Shown here one piece after another: positions 22,004 through 34,005 of a stretch of 64,000 nt of DNA. This stretch comes from Amorphophallus konjac (lineage: Eukaryota > Streptophyta > Magnoliopsida > Alismatales > Araceae): contig CM040118.1 of assembly GCA_022559845.1 (NCBI GenBank), positions 159,484,331-159,548,330 of the forward strand, given 5' to 3'. The notes under the pieces are model-generated. The model was not told the origin of the DNA, made no database searches, and saw nothing but the letters and a program-made list of their open reading frames with translations. Numbering within the stretch: position 1 is the stretch's first letter; each line of letters opens with the position of its first letter. The position numbers and the translations under genes are program-made.

Positions 22004-22014
22004 AAAGGGGGCGG
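22004..22014 (+). other. Polypurine tract of element F
   Basis: AAAGGGGGCGG followed at once by TGTTGGCACCCG, a plausible LTR start. Confidence 0.6.
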
Positions 22015-22872
22015 TGTTGGCACCCGAAATATGATCAATGGCAATCACGCCCGAATGATAAAAAGAATGCGGCCCTCCGAAGTGCGAAAGCCGAAGGAAA
22101 TCAATGCCCAAGGGTCCTCTAGGACCGTTGAAGCCTCAGGTCATCTGACGAGTGCATCAGGGACTCCACCTCAGGATGGTCAGAAGAAATCTACAACAAA
22201 CCGGTAGTGCTGTGTAGCCTGCCCAATGAATCGGTATCGACTCAGTCGTGTCGAACAAACCCCGTCTGTCGTCCGGTCAGGGCGAGAATGTACCAGGTGG
22301 TTCGCCACCTAACAAGAAACCCTCCCAAGGTAAAGAAATGTCTCTGGACCCTTGGAACAAGATGCCGAAGGTCATATCAATGGAAGACCCGAATGACCCG
22401 ACGCGGGTACGTCTGCTTATCGGAGAGGTCTGTTAGTGACCAAATAGCTGCCCGGCCAAGGCGAAAGTACTCTGGGTGGTGATCCACTCCCTGGGAATGT
22501 TGTAAATATAGACAAAGCCGGCCCGACAGCACAAATCGCAGTGCCGAAGGCCATGTTAGTGGAAAACCTGAGTGACCGAATCAAGGGCACGGACAACATC
22601 ATAATTGGCCAGTAAGTGGCCCAAATGCTTCCCCGATACTTCTTGTGTCGGTCTCACAGGGCCACGATGAGATGAAAGCTCAAGTCAACTCTCTGAGCCA
22701 GTCCGAGATCCGTAGGCTAAGACCGACCCGAACAAACGCAACAAGAGGTTAAACCGAGGCGCCCCTTATCCGGCGCGCTAATTTCCATTAGCGTTTCACG
22801 TCCGGCGCGCATGGGCAAGGCCCTTAACCAGCACGCTCTTCACCCCCCCCCGCTCCGGATTAAGCCACGCTG

Positions 22873-22880
22873 CTATAAGA
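22873..22880 (+). promoter_or_regulatory. Probable TATA box of element F LTR
   Basis: CTATAAGA between a GC-rich upstream part and a purine-rich transcribed part. Confidence 0.4.
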
Positions 22881-24124
22881 AAGGGCCGTTCGCAGTAGGT
22901 GAAAAGGGGGACGAAGACAGATAGAGGGTGAGGAAAGAAAGAAAAGGGGGATCGGAGAGGGGAGACTTGGGGAGAAAGAAAAGGTGAGAGAGGTCCTCCT
23001 GAGTCACCGTCCGCCGTTCGTCATCAGAGGAGAGAGGCCCGGAGTGAGGGGAGAGAGGGGGCTTTCCGATACTCTATTTTCGTTGTGAAGAACAGAGGTG
23101 GGTGTGTAGAAGTTTTGGTTTCGCCCTTCTTCTTCCCCCTTCCTATGAATATCACTTCGGTGATCTAATGTAAATGGGTGATGATATGAGCACACATCTC
23201 CTTGCATTTTCTTTCTTAGTTTAGCCCTTGGCTCCCTTTCTGTTTATCTTCCGATGCATGGATGTAATGGGATGGTTATGTGCGACAACGTCAGGCCGAA
23301 TGAAATATTTTGTTATTTCCTAAGCTATGTATGAATTCCTCCTCTTTCTCTACGGCATTCACTTCCGTACCATCCATCGTCTGATTTCTTCTGTTGATGC
23401 TAAGCACGCCCTGGGATAACCAAGGGCCATAGTAATATCACCCCTCCCCGGGGCTCTCTCAATGTGGTAACCGCATCAAATGCACCGTATATTCCTCGTG
23501 GGTTTTATTGCCGGAGACACATGTATATGTGCACCTCCATTCACCCCCTCGGGATTGGCTCCCCCATCATCTCTCCATTCACAATCATGAACCAGAGAGA
23601 ATAGGGTCACCCCTACAATCTGGGCGCAGGGCCTTTTAATATGGTCAATCTTCTATATACCACCCGCCAGTTGCTCGAGCATTTGCTCCTTACATTCTCA
23701 GTGGTTCATCGGCTCCTGGCTGACTCCTAAGCGTTAACTAATTAACCTCCTTCCGCGCCTAACATATCACCAATGGTACAGTGGATGAGCAATGTACAAC
23801 CGTGACTTCTTTATCTCGAGAAGGATGAGGGAAAGGTCTTCCTAATGTGGCCTGTGCCCCGTCCCAATCGCATGGGTAAAATTGGGGGTTTAATGCGAAT
23901 ACCGTGTTTTCTCTCGACAGTTGTGGTTCACTGACCGGGGATGGGAGACATCCCCATCAAACGCACACGCCACTTTCCTTCTGAGTCACCACAAGGTTAT
24001 AGGATTCTGCCCTCCTGTGGCGTAGAGTCCTACAAGCCATCTAAGGTGAATAGCAAGGCGTCTTTCGACCCGACACTAAATCCACGTTCCTCTGGGAATG
24101 GTGGTGGCTGTAGGTGAAGAACCT

Positions 24125-24250
24125 CTTGTAGGCTAGCCCTCGAGGTTTCCTCCCATTCTGGCCGTCCCTTTGAACAGTACCTTCGGCCCATGGAGCATTG
24201 GTGCCCCTCGTAGGCTAGCCCTCGGGGTTTCCATCCATCTGGGTCCGTCG
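24125..24250. repeat. Short direct duplication (about 85-bp offset)
   Basis: TGTAGGCTAGCCCTCGAGGTTTCC followed by CCATTCTGG recurs as CGTAGGCTAGCCCTCGGGGTTTCC with CCATCTGGG. Confidence 0.7.
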
Positions 24251-24579
24251 GTCACCGTTTGGCTTTCTGACTTTAAGGAGCTTACCCCAGTTTCTGTGGG
24301 AATGTCTCCACTTTCCCCCCGCAACCCTCTGGGTATGAGGAGGTGCTGCCAAATTTTTGTCTGAATACTCAGGCTGAATCATCATGAAACCTTAGCTCTG
24401 AGAGTTGTAAACCGACTCTGAACTGAGAGTGGACTGTGCTTGAGCAGGAACCTCGCACAAGTCTTAATTTGCTATGTCTACAGGACAATTAGAATTTGAA
24501 TTCACTCACTGATCAACCTTAATTAACATCAAAAGGCTGAACAGAATCACAATGCAACTCAACAATTCAAAAAAATCCG

Positions 24580-26003
24580 ATTTCTGCTCCTAATCGGCAC
24601 GCTCCTAATCCGACGTGCCCTCATCCGACCCCTACCCCCTCTGCGACGTTTTAACCCTACACTCAAAAGCCACTTCAACCCCATTGGCCCTAAATCGGCG
24701 CGGCCTTATTCGGCGCCCCCGCCCCCCCTTCCGTGCCATTTAAACCCGTAATGGGACTGCGCCGTTTAACCCCCTTTTCCTACGATACCCCACGCCGTTT
24801 TAGACCTATCCCTACGCTTCTTCGCGTCGGATTAGCATATACCAAACCCTGCGCCGTTTTAGTCCTCCACTCATACTTCTTCCAACCCATTTATCCCTCA
24901 TTTCTCTATGTCACTTAATTCATGAATGTCCCATAATTAACCAACAAAAAGAATCATTTGCTGGCTCTCGGCCGTAAGCTATTTTGGGTTCGTTTTTGCC
25001 ACGCGCCTTTATATACATGAATGTCTGCTTGTCAATGTTGCATATCCGTCTTTTTAGACTTCTGATGATTTACTTCTGCTTATGTCTATATTTATTCAGC
25101 CCCGTGGGCCCACAATCTTGGTAATTAATCAAGGGTTTTCCTCCTTTTGGAGGATGTAATTAACGTCATAGCCTTTATGGTATGACGGACTGTCGGTCCC
25201 GACACGGACTTCACTTTCGTCTGACCAAGTCAGGTCGAGCGCTGTGGGGATGAGGATTTATTTACTTAGATTTTATTGGCGTTTGTTTGATTTATTGGTT
25301 TATTGCGTGGGCGTGCCAGCCACTAAGTGACAAGTTTATTGTGCGCTCGACCTGACTTGGCCAGACGAAAGTGAAGTCCGTGTCGAGATCAGCAGTCCGT
25401 CATACCATAAAGGCTATGACGTTAATTACATCCTCCAAAAGGAGGAAACCCCTTAATTAATTGCCAAGATAGTGGCCCCAGGGGCTGAATAAATATAGAC
25501 ATAAGCATGAGTAAATCATCAGAAGTCTAAAAAGACAGATATGCAACATTGACGAGCAGACATTCATGTATATAAAGGTGCGTGGCAGAAATGAACCCAA
25601 AATAGCTTATGGCCGGGAGCCAGCAAATGATTCTTTTTGTTGGTTAATTATGGGACATTCATGAATTAAGTGACATAGGGAAATGAGGGATAAATGGGTT
25701 GGTAGAAGTATGAGTGGAGGACTAAAACGGCGCGGGGTTTGGTATATGCTAATCCGGCGTGAAGAAGCATAGGGATAGGTCTAAAACGGCGTGGGGTATC
25801 GTAGGAAAAGGGGGTTAAACGATGCGGTCCCATTACGGGTTTAAACGGCGCGGAAGGGGGGATGGGTGCACTGAATAAGGCCGCGTCGGTTTAGGGCCAA
25901 TGGGGTTGAAGTGGCTTTTTAGTGTAGGGTTAAAACGGCGCGGAGGGGTAGGCGCCGGATTAGGGCACGCCGGATTAGGAGCGTGCCGGTTAGGAGTAGA
26001 AAT
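24580..26003. repeat. Long inverted repeat: two arms of about 660 bp, 100-bp spacer
   Basis: The left arm (24580-25242) and right arm (25343-26003) are reverse complements over nearly their full length, with scattered mismatches. Arm landmarks are TTTAAACCCGTAATGGGAC with GTCCCATTACGGGTTTAAA, CATTCATGTATATAAAGG, TAATTAACGTCATAGCC and CAAGTCAGGTCGAGCGC. The outer parts contain repeated TTAAAACGGCGCGG phrases. No transposase or coding frame lies inside, and I find no convincing target duplication. A transcript through it would fold into a long double-stranded RNA. Confidence 0.9.
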
Positions 26004-26019
26004 GATGCGGGACGGGACA

Positions 26020-27990
26020 CGAACCTGGGACTCTAGCTCGCAAACGTCCCTAAGTGAGGGAAATGCGTGGATCTGCGCGGTTGAGAAACCGGTAATGAGT
26101 CTCGGGTATCGACTTTTTCGCATGCTCGGATCGAGTCACGGGACGGGTTCCACTCACTCACTCTCGCAGCGGTGATCAAATATCGAGCTAGTTATCCTAA
26201 CACGCTCATGCAGCGGCATATGAAAATATATGAGATAAGCAAAATGCCAAAGTAGAAGGGTGGCGAGTGTACCTCCACGCTCCAGGCGTAGGGAAGACGA
26301 CCCCGGCCAAGACCGTAACTCCCGGTACAGTAAATGTAATTAATTACAAAAGTGAATTTCTATGCCCACTCCACGCAGGGAGGTAAAGGGCTACAGTGAG
26401 GCCCAGGAGTAGCGGTCTCGGGTTGACGGGCAGCAAGCCGGAAGGGCTCTCTGACCGGAGGCGGGCTGCTAGTCTGACTCGGTATTATTCTGACTCGCTG
26501 GACAGCAACCAAACTCGACTTGTGAGACGGCAGCTTCCGGTCACCTTCTGATCACGGCGGCTGGCTGGGACGTCGGTGGAAGACTCCTCTTCATTCCCCA
26601 AGATCGACGACAGGTGAATCGACGCTGAAGTAATTTTGTAAGAATTAACTTGCTGTTGCCTTTACTGGCCTGTTCACGGAACAGGTTTGCGCGACCTGAC
26701 AAAAAGAATTGTTCCACCTAGATCCGGTGTCGGATCGAGGCGAGATCGGCGCCATTGGATAAAGGACTCCAAGGGCTACAACATATAATTATTTCACATC
26801 CATCTAGTAAACGGATTGGAAATGAAAAACTCTGTGGGTTGTAGTTATTTTTGGCTCGAAATTATAGACTGTCAGGACAGAACAGGACCTGCCTGAAAAT
26901 GGATTTTGACCGATAGGGAAGGGGTGGATCTGGTTTTTGGGGATTTTATGGTGGATAGAGGGGGATGTGTGGGACTTGCTAAATTTTTTTGGGAATTTTT
27001 GGAGATGGTTAAGTGGGCGGGAAAAATAGAAGAACACTATCTCGCAGAGCTGCTGATTGGCAGACTGTCAGGGGTGGAACTAAAGTAATGGGAAAAATAG
27101 CAAACAGTGGCGGATTGCCATGAAATTTAAACTAGGAGGAGGTAACAACAAGGGGGATGATCTATAAAAATTTTAAGATCATCAGATACACGTATTGGGA
27201 GGACCAACCAGATGTTCAGGTTGCTATTCTGGATTTTGTGGTTCAGGACAGCAGCTCGGAGATGTTGTTGTGGCGGCTCGACGGCGGCACGAACGGAGGC
27301 GGTGGCGGTGGCTGGAAGTTGAATCCAGCGGAGGTGGTCGAGGTGGGAATCACTCCCAGAATCAAGGCTTCACACCTTGGATTTGCAACAATCACAGCTG
27401 CATGAAGGGGAGAGGGGGCGCCCTTGGGGCTATTGAGCAAAAAATAGGATTTTTCTTCATTAATTGTTATAGAATTCACAAAATACATGGGTTTTATAAT
27501 AGAAGAAAAAAGACCTAAACTATAATTAGATCTAGGGTTAGGGAGGGGCAAATGGGGGATAAGATATTAATCTCCCATGTGGTCAAATGACCATAAATAA
27601 AAATTACAACATGCATTAAAAAACTATAAAAGGGGGGCGCCCCTTTGAAAAGGGGTGGGGATTTTGAATTTTCTTCTTCTTTGTCCCCTTGGTCCAAGTC
27701 CACCCATGGACCAAAGACCAGCCCATAGGGCCCATGATCCTAGGTGGACCAATGGATAAGAGGGTGGGGGGCCCTATTGGACCTACTAGCTTTATGCAAA
27801 GAAACCCAAAGATTCCTAAGGACTAACATATTGACTTATAATTGCCATACAATTGCAAATCAATTAACCCAAGGATATAAATGCAAACAAAAGGATACAA
27901 ATGTAAAAATAAAATGTTAGTGCCCGGTGTTGATTCCCATCAATTCTTCCCGGGTGAGAAGAACTCGACCCCATCGAGTAAGGGGTGCGG
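26020..27990. repeat. Dispersed repeat D, copy 1 (about 2 kb)
   Basis: Shares ordered landmarks with 35000-37040: GCGCGGTTGAGAAACCGG, AAGCAAAATGCC, GGAAGACGACCCCGGCC, CCCACTCCACGCAGGGAGG, GGTTGACGGGCAGC and, near the right end, GCGCCCCTT and ACATAAATGTAAA-type phrases. Identity is moderate by eye. Family unknown; it could be an LTR or noncoding part of a retrotransposon. Element B is inserted at its right edge. No gene in this stretch. Confidence 0.65.
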
Positions 27991-27995
27991 TTGCT
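27991..27995. other. Left target-site duplication of element B
   Basis: TTGCT here and CTGCT at 62487-62491 flank the element, four of five bases matching. Confidence 0.6.
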
Positions 27996-28929
27996 TGTCA
28001 TGCCCCGACGTAGAATATCAGGACTGGCAGTAGAAACAATTAATAATAATATGTTGATTTACAGACCTGCTATACTAAAGCTAAAGAATCACCACCACAT
28101 CATGAACAAAAATAACACCATAACTAAATAACATTTAAAAGATCCATAAACCAAATACATCAACCTTTCAAATAACCCAAGAAAACTTCAAACATAACAT
28201 TCGCTTGACTTCAGTACATTTTCTGACTCCAACATTACGAATCTACTATTACACACTTTAAATCATAACTAGACACGTCAACTCTATATGACTCTCCAGG
28301 TTCGTCCAACAGGTTCGCTCCGGGGTCGTCACTCTTGCCCATCCCCATCAGTTTGTGAATCCTCACCTGAGCTACCTGAAAAGGGGGGAAACAACTGGGT
28401 GAGCGAATGCTCAGTAGGTAATAATAGGCAAGTTTAAGTAATTAACCAATTGATTGCATTCATAAGTGCGAAAAGAAAGGAAAAGAATGAAATGAAAAGA
28501 CGATATGACAAGTAACATAAGTATGAGATCATGAACAAAATGTAACTGGAAATTGGCCAACAAGCAAGAATTAATCAAGTCAAGAAGTTTCAAGTAAGAG
28601 ATTATGTCGTAGACATCACGTTAGTCATGCACTCGGTGCAATGCCTCACCATGTCATTCAAACTCCCCGGGACACAAGTACTTTTCGGGCGCTCCTCCCA
28701 GGACCAGACCGGGCCTTTATGATGTGTTGGCATTGATTTAATGGAACCAAGATCTCAAGTTATGTCTAGACATTAATCAAGTGAAATGGCCAATAATGTC
28801 GAAGTATAGAACTTACCTCAGAGAATTCCAAGGGTAAGTGAAGTAGATAATTTGATCAGAAAGTTCAAGTTATCAAGAACCAACAGGTCCTTGTATTCAA
28901 ACACGAACAACCATAGAAATCATTCTGGA

Positions 28930-30242
28930 AGATACACGGTCCATGTTGGGGTCGCTCAAAGACATGGACAGTTGTTAGCTGGACCGCGCTAAAAGGGATC
29001 AGGCTAAAAGAACAGCCTAATAGAAGCCAAAAATATACGGTCTACTATGGGCCACTCAAATTGTAGGACGGTCAAAAGTGGGCCTTTCAATAGATATGAG
29101 CAGTCTACAATGGGCCATTCACGACAGGAAAGATCTGAAGCCCACGACAACAGTAAGCGGTTTGGACTGGGCCGCTCAGTAACTGAACGGTCCATGATGA
29201 TCAGCTCTAACCAATGAGCGTGCCGATACGGTCCGTTCAATTACTGGGCCTGACTGGTCCACTAGAATCTACCCAAAAGGGGCTCCGCGCTGTCATAAGT
29301 GGGGCAGTACTGAACCATGGTCCAGCCCACTATCCACTGGTCAACCTAGGGCTTACTGGGTCGATCAAATCATGATTTGGTCAAAGATGAAACAAGGTTA
29401 ATCGACCAACAGGAAATGGCATTTAGCCAGAAATGCACGGTTCATAAAGGACCGCCGATTGAGTTAAACTGTTCGAATCTGACCGTTCAAGACTCAGTCG
29501 GTCCAATTTGAGCCGTGACTCACAACACATCAATCCAAACGGTTCAATCACGTGAACAGGTTCATGTCTTGGTGGTACAACCTGCCCGGCATCCTAGTGG
29601 GAATCCCAGGCTCGCAGGGGCTTACGGAGGTCCCGTAATGAAGGTCCTAGTCCGACGGAAGGAGTATCTAGCGGAGAGTCTCAACCATTACAAGGAATAG
29701 AGGCTTAGCAATCATCGGAAACCAAGTATAGCGGTCAGTCAATCCTACCGTAGTAGAATGACTGTTAAACAATCCTAATAACAATTTCATTTCTCAATGG
29801 ATCATAGTTAATATTAACTTCATTGGAAAAGATGAATCAAGATAGGGTGAAGACAACTAACAAGAATTCATAATATTTACTTCCATAATTTCCAGTTTAT
29901 CATGTGGGTTGCTAACTTATCAATTAACCACTAATATACTAAGATAAATCATGCTAAAATGGAAATAAGCAGTTCTGTATAGTTGGGCGGTTCGTTCAGA
30001 ACCGTCCCCACGCCTCGGCGGTCACACGACAAGCCGTTCATGCCCTCTCAGGTCCGAAGACCTGCTGGACATGGACGGTCTATAGAGTGCCGCTGGGGAA
30101 GAAGAACGGTCTGTGACTGGCCGCCTGATGGTGGAGCGGTTAAGGATCTGCCCCTCATTCCACAAAACATATCGGAGATAAAACACATGAACGATCAATA
30201 ACCGGCCGCCTATCTAGGATGGGCGGTCTATCGATAGGCCGC
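28930..30242. repeat. Hairpin modules (ACGG/GCGG-N11-12-CCGT/CCGC) in element B 3' LTR
   Basis: Modules such as GCGG (30223-30226) and CCGC (30239-30242) enclose 12 nt containing CTATCGATAG; AGCGG and CCGCT enclose 11 nt near 29157-29177. About a dozen related ones with GGTC...GGGCCGCTC wording recur through U3. The same set is at 39545-40860. Confidence 0.75.
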
Positions 30243-30738
30243 GTAAGTCAGGGGGCTTCTGCTACCTTCGCCTTGCCCGCCTCCGGCGAGTCCGGCTAGG
30301 GTTGGCTAAAACAGTTAAATACACGATACATAGAGCATGAAATTTAGGGCTTTTACTACCAATAGAACAAGCACAAAGAGTTATACAAGATAGCATGGTC
30401 AATTTAATGTTTAATGCATGAAATCCCTACTTAAATCGGGGTGAAACATAGTTAACCCTAGTTCTAGCATGCTTCCACTAAAACTCAAAATCCTAGCAGG
30501 ATATAGATAAAATTTAGGGCTTTTTAGACTAAAAGAAAGAGGACAAGAGGACGAATCTAATGGTATATTATTAGCTAGGTTTGGTCTGCTAGAACCTACC
30601 TTAATCGAAGGATGAAGGAAGAAGAAAGGAAGCCGACGCGCTAGGTACCCAATGCCGGTAATCGCTGGAATTCTCCCTCGATCGAGCTCCTCTCTGGCCG
30701 CCACAGTATCTAAACGATTCTAAGGTGGCTTAGGTTCG

Positions 30739-30748
30739 ATTATATAGG
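30739..30748 (-). promoter_or_regulatory. TATA box in element B 3' LTR
   Basis: Minus-strand CCTATATAAT; the same site is at 41349-41358 in the 5' LTR. Confidence 0.5.
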
Positions 30749-31212
30749 TTCAATGGTATCTAGAGGGTGCTAATCGTGGAGATAGAGTCCACGCATCGCG
30801 GACGTGCGCGAATCGCGCAAGATAGGGTCAATCCGTCACTCCGCCGCCAAATTCCACTCTTAGGGTTAGGGTTTCAGAGAATAACCAGAGGGGAAATGAT
30901 ATCTTAATCCTAGCCTTTCATTTGCATCCAATTTTAGCTTAAATGGTCGGGTATTGGGCTCTAATTTTACGTTTTAAGGTCCGATTAGGCTAAGTGTGGA
31001 TTTGGGACTTAATCTGCTAATTCGACTTATTTAGAGATTTTATTTGGGCTGGTCATAGAAGACAATTTTACTAAAAGGTTTATCCCCTACAAGATTCTAA
31101 TTTTTTCCAGATTTTTAGAAAATGGTCAAAATTTTACTTATCCTATTTCTTAAGGAATTTCTTATTAATTTTCTCAAATTTTTTTTATTCATTAATATAC
31201 CGGGGTGCTACA

Positions 31213-31229
31213 CCCTCTCCCACTTAAAG
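31213..31229 (-). other. Polypurine tract of element B
   Basis: Minus strand CTTTAAGTGGGAGAGGG immediately before TGTAGCACC of the 3' LTR. Confidence 0.85.
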
Positions 31230-31285
31230 AATTTGGTTCTCCAAATTTACTGCACTTATGAAAAATGGGGAGTGAGATCACTTAC

Positions 31286-31768
31286 CTAGAATAAGTCGAG
31301 ATATTGCTTCCGCATGGTATCTTCTGACTCCCAAGTAGCCTCTTCGGTTCCACGCCGACTCCACTGTACTTTAACCATGGGTATGGAACGATTCCTGAGT
31401 TGCTGCTGCTTATGATCTAAAATCTTGATAGGTCTTTCTTCATAAGTCAAATCTTCCTTCAGCTCCAAATCCGCATGCTGAATGACATGAGTGGGGTCAT
31501 ACACATATTTCTGCAACATAGACACGTGGAAGACGTTGTGTACTCCTGACAACTGAGGTGGTAGTGCTAAACGATAAGCAACCTCTCCCACTCTGTCCAG
31601 AATCTCGAATGGACCAACATATCTTGGACTCAGCTTGCCTTGAATACCAAACCTGTGAATCCCTCTCATAGGAGAAACCTTCAAAAACACATGTTCACCA
31701 ACCTGAAATTCCAAGGCTCTCCTTCTGTTATCGGCATAGCTCTTCTGTCTTGATTGTGCTACTTGCAA
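31286..31768 (-). pseudogene. Element B pol: integrase C-terminus and chromodomain-like end
   Basis: QKSYADNRRRALEFQVGEHVFLKVSP and GPFEILDRVGEVAYRLALPP form the GPY/F-type DNA-binding domain. HNVFHVSMLQKYVYDPTHVI leads into a chromodomain-like tail (MVKVQWSRRGTEEATWESED) and the family-typical end QYLDLF. This is the intact C-terminus of the polyprotein in this copy. It is in the same frame as the core fragment upstream, separated by a stop at 31829-31831. The chromodomain is thought to target heterochromatin. Confidence 0.85.
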
Positions 31769-31828
31769 CCGATCTCTGATAATACAGATATTCTTGGACG
31801 ATTCAGAAATGAGATATGGTCCCGGCCA

Positions 31829-32475
31829 TTACTTCTCACCTATCTCCTCCCAACATAATGGAGATCGACAGCTTCTTCCATACAAAGCTTCAAACGGAGC
31901 CATCTGAATACTGGACTGATAACTATTGTTGTAGGCAAATTCAATCAAAGCCAAGTGATCACCCCAACAACCTCCAAAATCGATCATGCAGGCTCTAAGC
32001 ATATCTTCCACTATCTGGTTGGTTTTTTCAGTTTGCCCGTCTGTTTGAGGATGAAAAGCGGTACTGAAATTCAGACGGGTTCCCAAAGATTCTTGCAATC
32101 CTTTCTAAAAATGTGAGGTAAATCTGGGGTCTCTATCAGACACAATGCTGACTGGAATACCATGAAGTCTTACAATTTCCTTCATATACAGAGCCGCCAA
32201 GACGTCAACTGTCCACTTAGAATTAATGGACAAGAAATGAGCAGACTTTGTCAATCTGTCAATAATAGCCCATATTGCATCAAATCCACTACGAGTCCTA
32301 AGTAGACCCATAATAAAATCCATGCCAATACTCTCCCACTTCCATTGAGGTATATCAAGTGATTTCAATTTCCCTGCAGGTCTGAAATGCTCAGCCTTGA
32401 CTTGCTGACATACCAATCATCTACTCACAAATTCTGCAATTTCCTTTTTCATATTCGGCCACCAAAAGGATCTTT
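31829..32475 (-). pseudogene. Element B pol: integrase catalytic core, broken
   Basis: CQQVKAEHFRPAGKL is followed by [49 protein letters not shown] and FHPQTDGQTEKTNQIVEDMLRAC, giving the D-D-E triad. Stops at 32105-32107 (a position normally Trp) and near 32417 break it, and a one-base-type frameshift between about 32476 and 32500 separates it from the zinc finger. The conserved YNNSYQSSIQMAPFEALYGR segment closes the core. Confidence 0.88.
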
Positions 32476-32724
32476 TCAAATCCTTATACATCTTAGTCCT
32501 TCAAGATGAATAGTGTATCTGGATCTATGAGCTTCTTCGAGAATCTTATTCTTTAACTCAGCTACATCTGGCACACATGTCCTTCCCTGAAACAACAATC
32601 TACCGTCGTCAGCTACCATGAAATCAGGTCTGTTACTCAAACTCTCCCTGATCTCTACCAACTCTGGGTCATTGTCTTGCAAAGACTTGATTTCTATCAA
32701 GAATTCTGGTTTAAGTTGAATCTA
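32476..32724 (-). pseudogene. Element B pol: integrase zinc-finger start and linker
   Basis: Linker (IEIKSLQDNDPELVEIRESL) and GRLLFQGRTCVPDVAELKNKILEEAHRSRYTIH, the segment that leads into the HHCC zinc finger. The zinc finger is then lost by a frameshift. A stop (32722-32724) separates it from RNase H but the frame is the same. Confidence 0.8.
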
Positions 32725-34005
32725 AGCAATCGTAACCCGGTCCTTGTCAACATTGAGATCCAAACTAGCTAACTGCTCCAACAGTTTCCATTCTTGCAAC
32801 ATGAGATGCGACAACTTAGCTATTGGCTTGCGGCTCAAGGCATCCGCCACAACATTTCCTTTTCCAGGATGATACTCTATGGAGAAGTCAAAGTCTTTTA
32901 AATACTCAAGCCATCTTCTCTGCCTCATATTGAGTTCCTTCTGAGAAAATAAATACTTCATACTCTTATGATCTGAGAACACTGTAAATATCTCTCCATA
33001 CAAGTAGTGCCTCAATATCTTCAAGGCGAACACTACAACTGCTAGTTTCAAATCATGAACATGATAGTTCTCTTCATGCTTCCTCAACTGCCTAGAGGAA
33101 TAGGCTATCACTTTCCCGTGCTGCAACAGTATACAACCTAGACCAATACCTGAAGCATCAGTGTACACCACAAAACCTCCTTCCCCAGATGGTAAAGCCA
33201 AAACAGGGGGAGTAGTTAAACACTCCTTCAAGGTCTGAAAGCTTCTCTCGCAATCCTCGGACCAATCAAATTTGTTCTCCTTGCGGGTTAATCTCGTTAA
33301 AGGCACCGTAATCCTGGAGAAATCCTTAATAAACCTCCGGTAATAACCTGCTAGGCCTAGGAAACTTCTAACTTCAGTTACATTAGTAGGCCTATCCCAA
33401 TTCTTCACTGCCTCTACCTTCGAGGGATCAACAGAAATACCTTCCTTTGTAATAATATGCCCTAGAAAGGACACCTCTTGCAACCAGAATTCACACTTAC
33501 TAAACTTGGCGTATAGCTGATGGTCTCTCAATATTTGCAACGCCATCCTTAATTGTTCAGCATGCTCCTCCTTACTCTTAGAATAAATCAAGATATCATC
33601 AATAAACACAACGAACCACTGATCAAGAGAGGGCCGAAACACATTGTTCATCAACTGCATGAAAGCTGCAGGCGCATTCGTTAGTCCAAAAGGCATTACT
33701 ACAAATTCAAAATGCCCATACCTGCTACGGAAGGCCGTCTTATAGATATCCTCTTTCTTAATCCGCAATTGATGGTATCCTGATCGAAGATCAATCTTAG
33801 AAAAATACTGAGCTCCTACTATCTGATCAAATAATTCATCAATCCTCGACAATGGGTATTTGTTCTTGATAGTCAACTGGTTCAATTGCCGATAATCGAT
33901 GCACAACCTCATCGAACCATCCTTCTTCCGGACGAACAATACTGGGGCTCCCCACGGGGATGTACTTGGACGAATGAACCCCTTCTCAAGTAATTCCATT
34001 AACTA
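32725..34005 (-). pseudogene. Element B pol: reverse transcriptase and RNase H
   Basis: The longest intact block of the element (425 residues from 33999). RT carries [16 protein letters not shown], the [15 protein letters not shown] palm segment, [12 protein letters not shown] and the catalytic FIDDILIYS. RNase H has [37 protein letters not shown] and [15 protein letters not shown] at 34003-34005, where relatives have Gln, cuts it from the protease in the same frame. The enzyme would synthesise cDNA from the genomic RNA primed by initiator tRNA. Confidence 0.92.

Larger units (their letters stand above)
22015..24482 (+). repeat. 3' LTR of element F (right end uncertain)
   Basis: Starts TGTTGGCACCCGAAATATG after the tract. 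A CTATAAGA box lies at 22873-22880 and a purine-rich leader follows. I could not fix the end; GTCTACA at 24476-24482 is one candidate terminus. An imperfect repetition (GCCGAAGGTCAT with GACCCGAATGACCCG, and GCCGAAGGCCAT with AACCTGAGTGACCG) occurs at about 22360 and 22545. No gene in this stretch. Confidence 0.4.
27996..31212 (-). repeat. 3' LTR of element B (3217 bp)
   Basis: On the minus strand it begins TGTAGCACCCCGG at 31212 and ends CGGGGCATGACA at 27996. It matches the split 5' LTR (38604-41474 plus 62140-62486, 3218 bp without the insert) over its length with a few percent differences by eye. TATA box CCTATATAAT at 30739-30748. Hairpin modules occupy about 28930-30242. Confidence 0.93.

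Noticed and set aside
24733..26175. Short frames within the inverted repeat
   Set aside because: They are short, lack domains, and are not preserved between the two arms.
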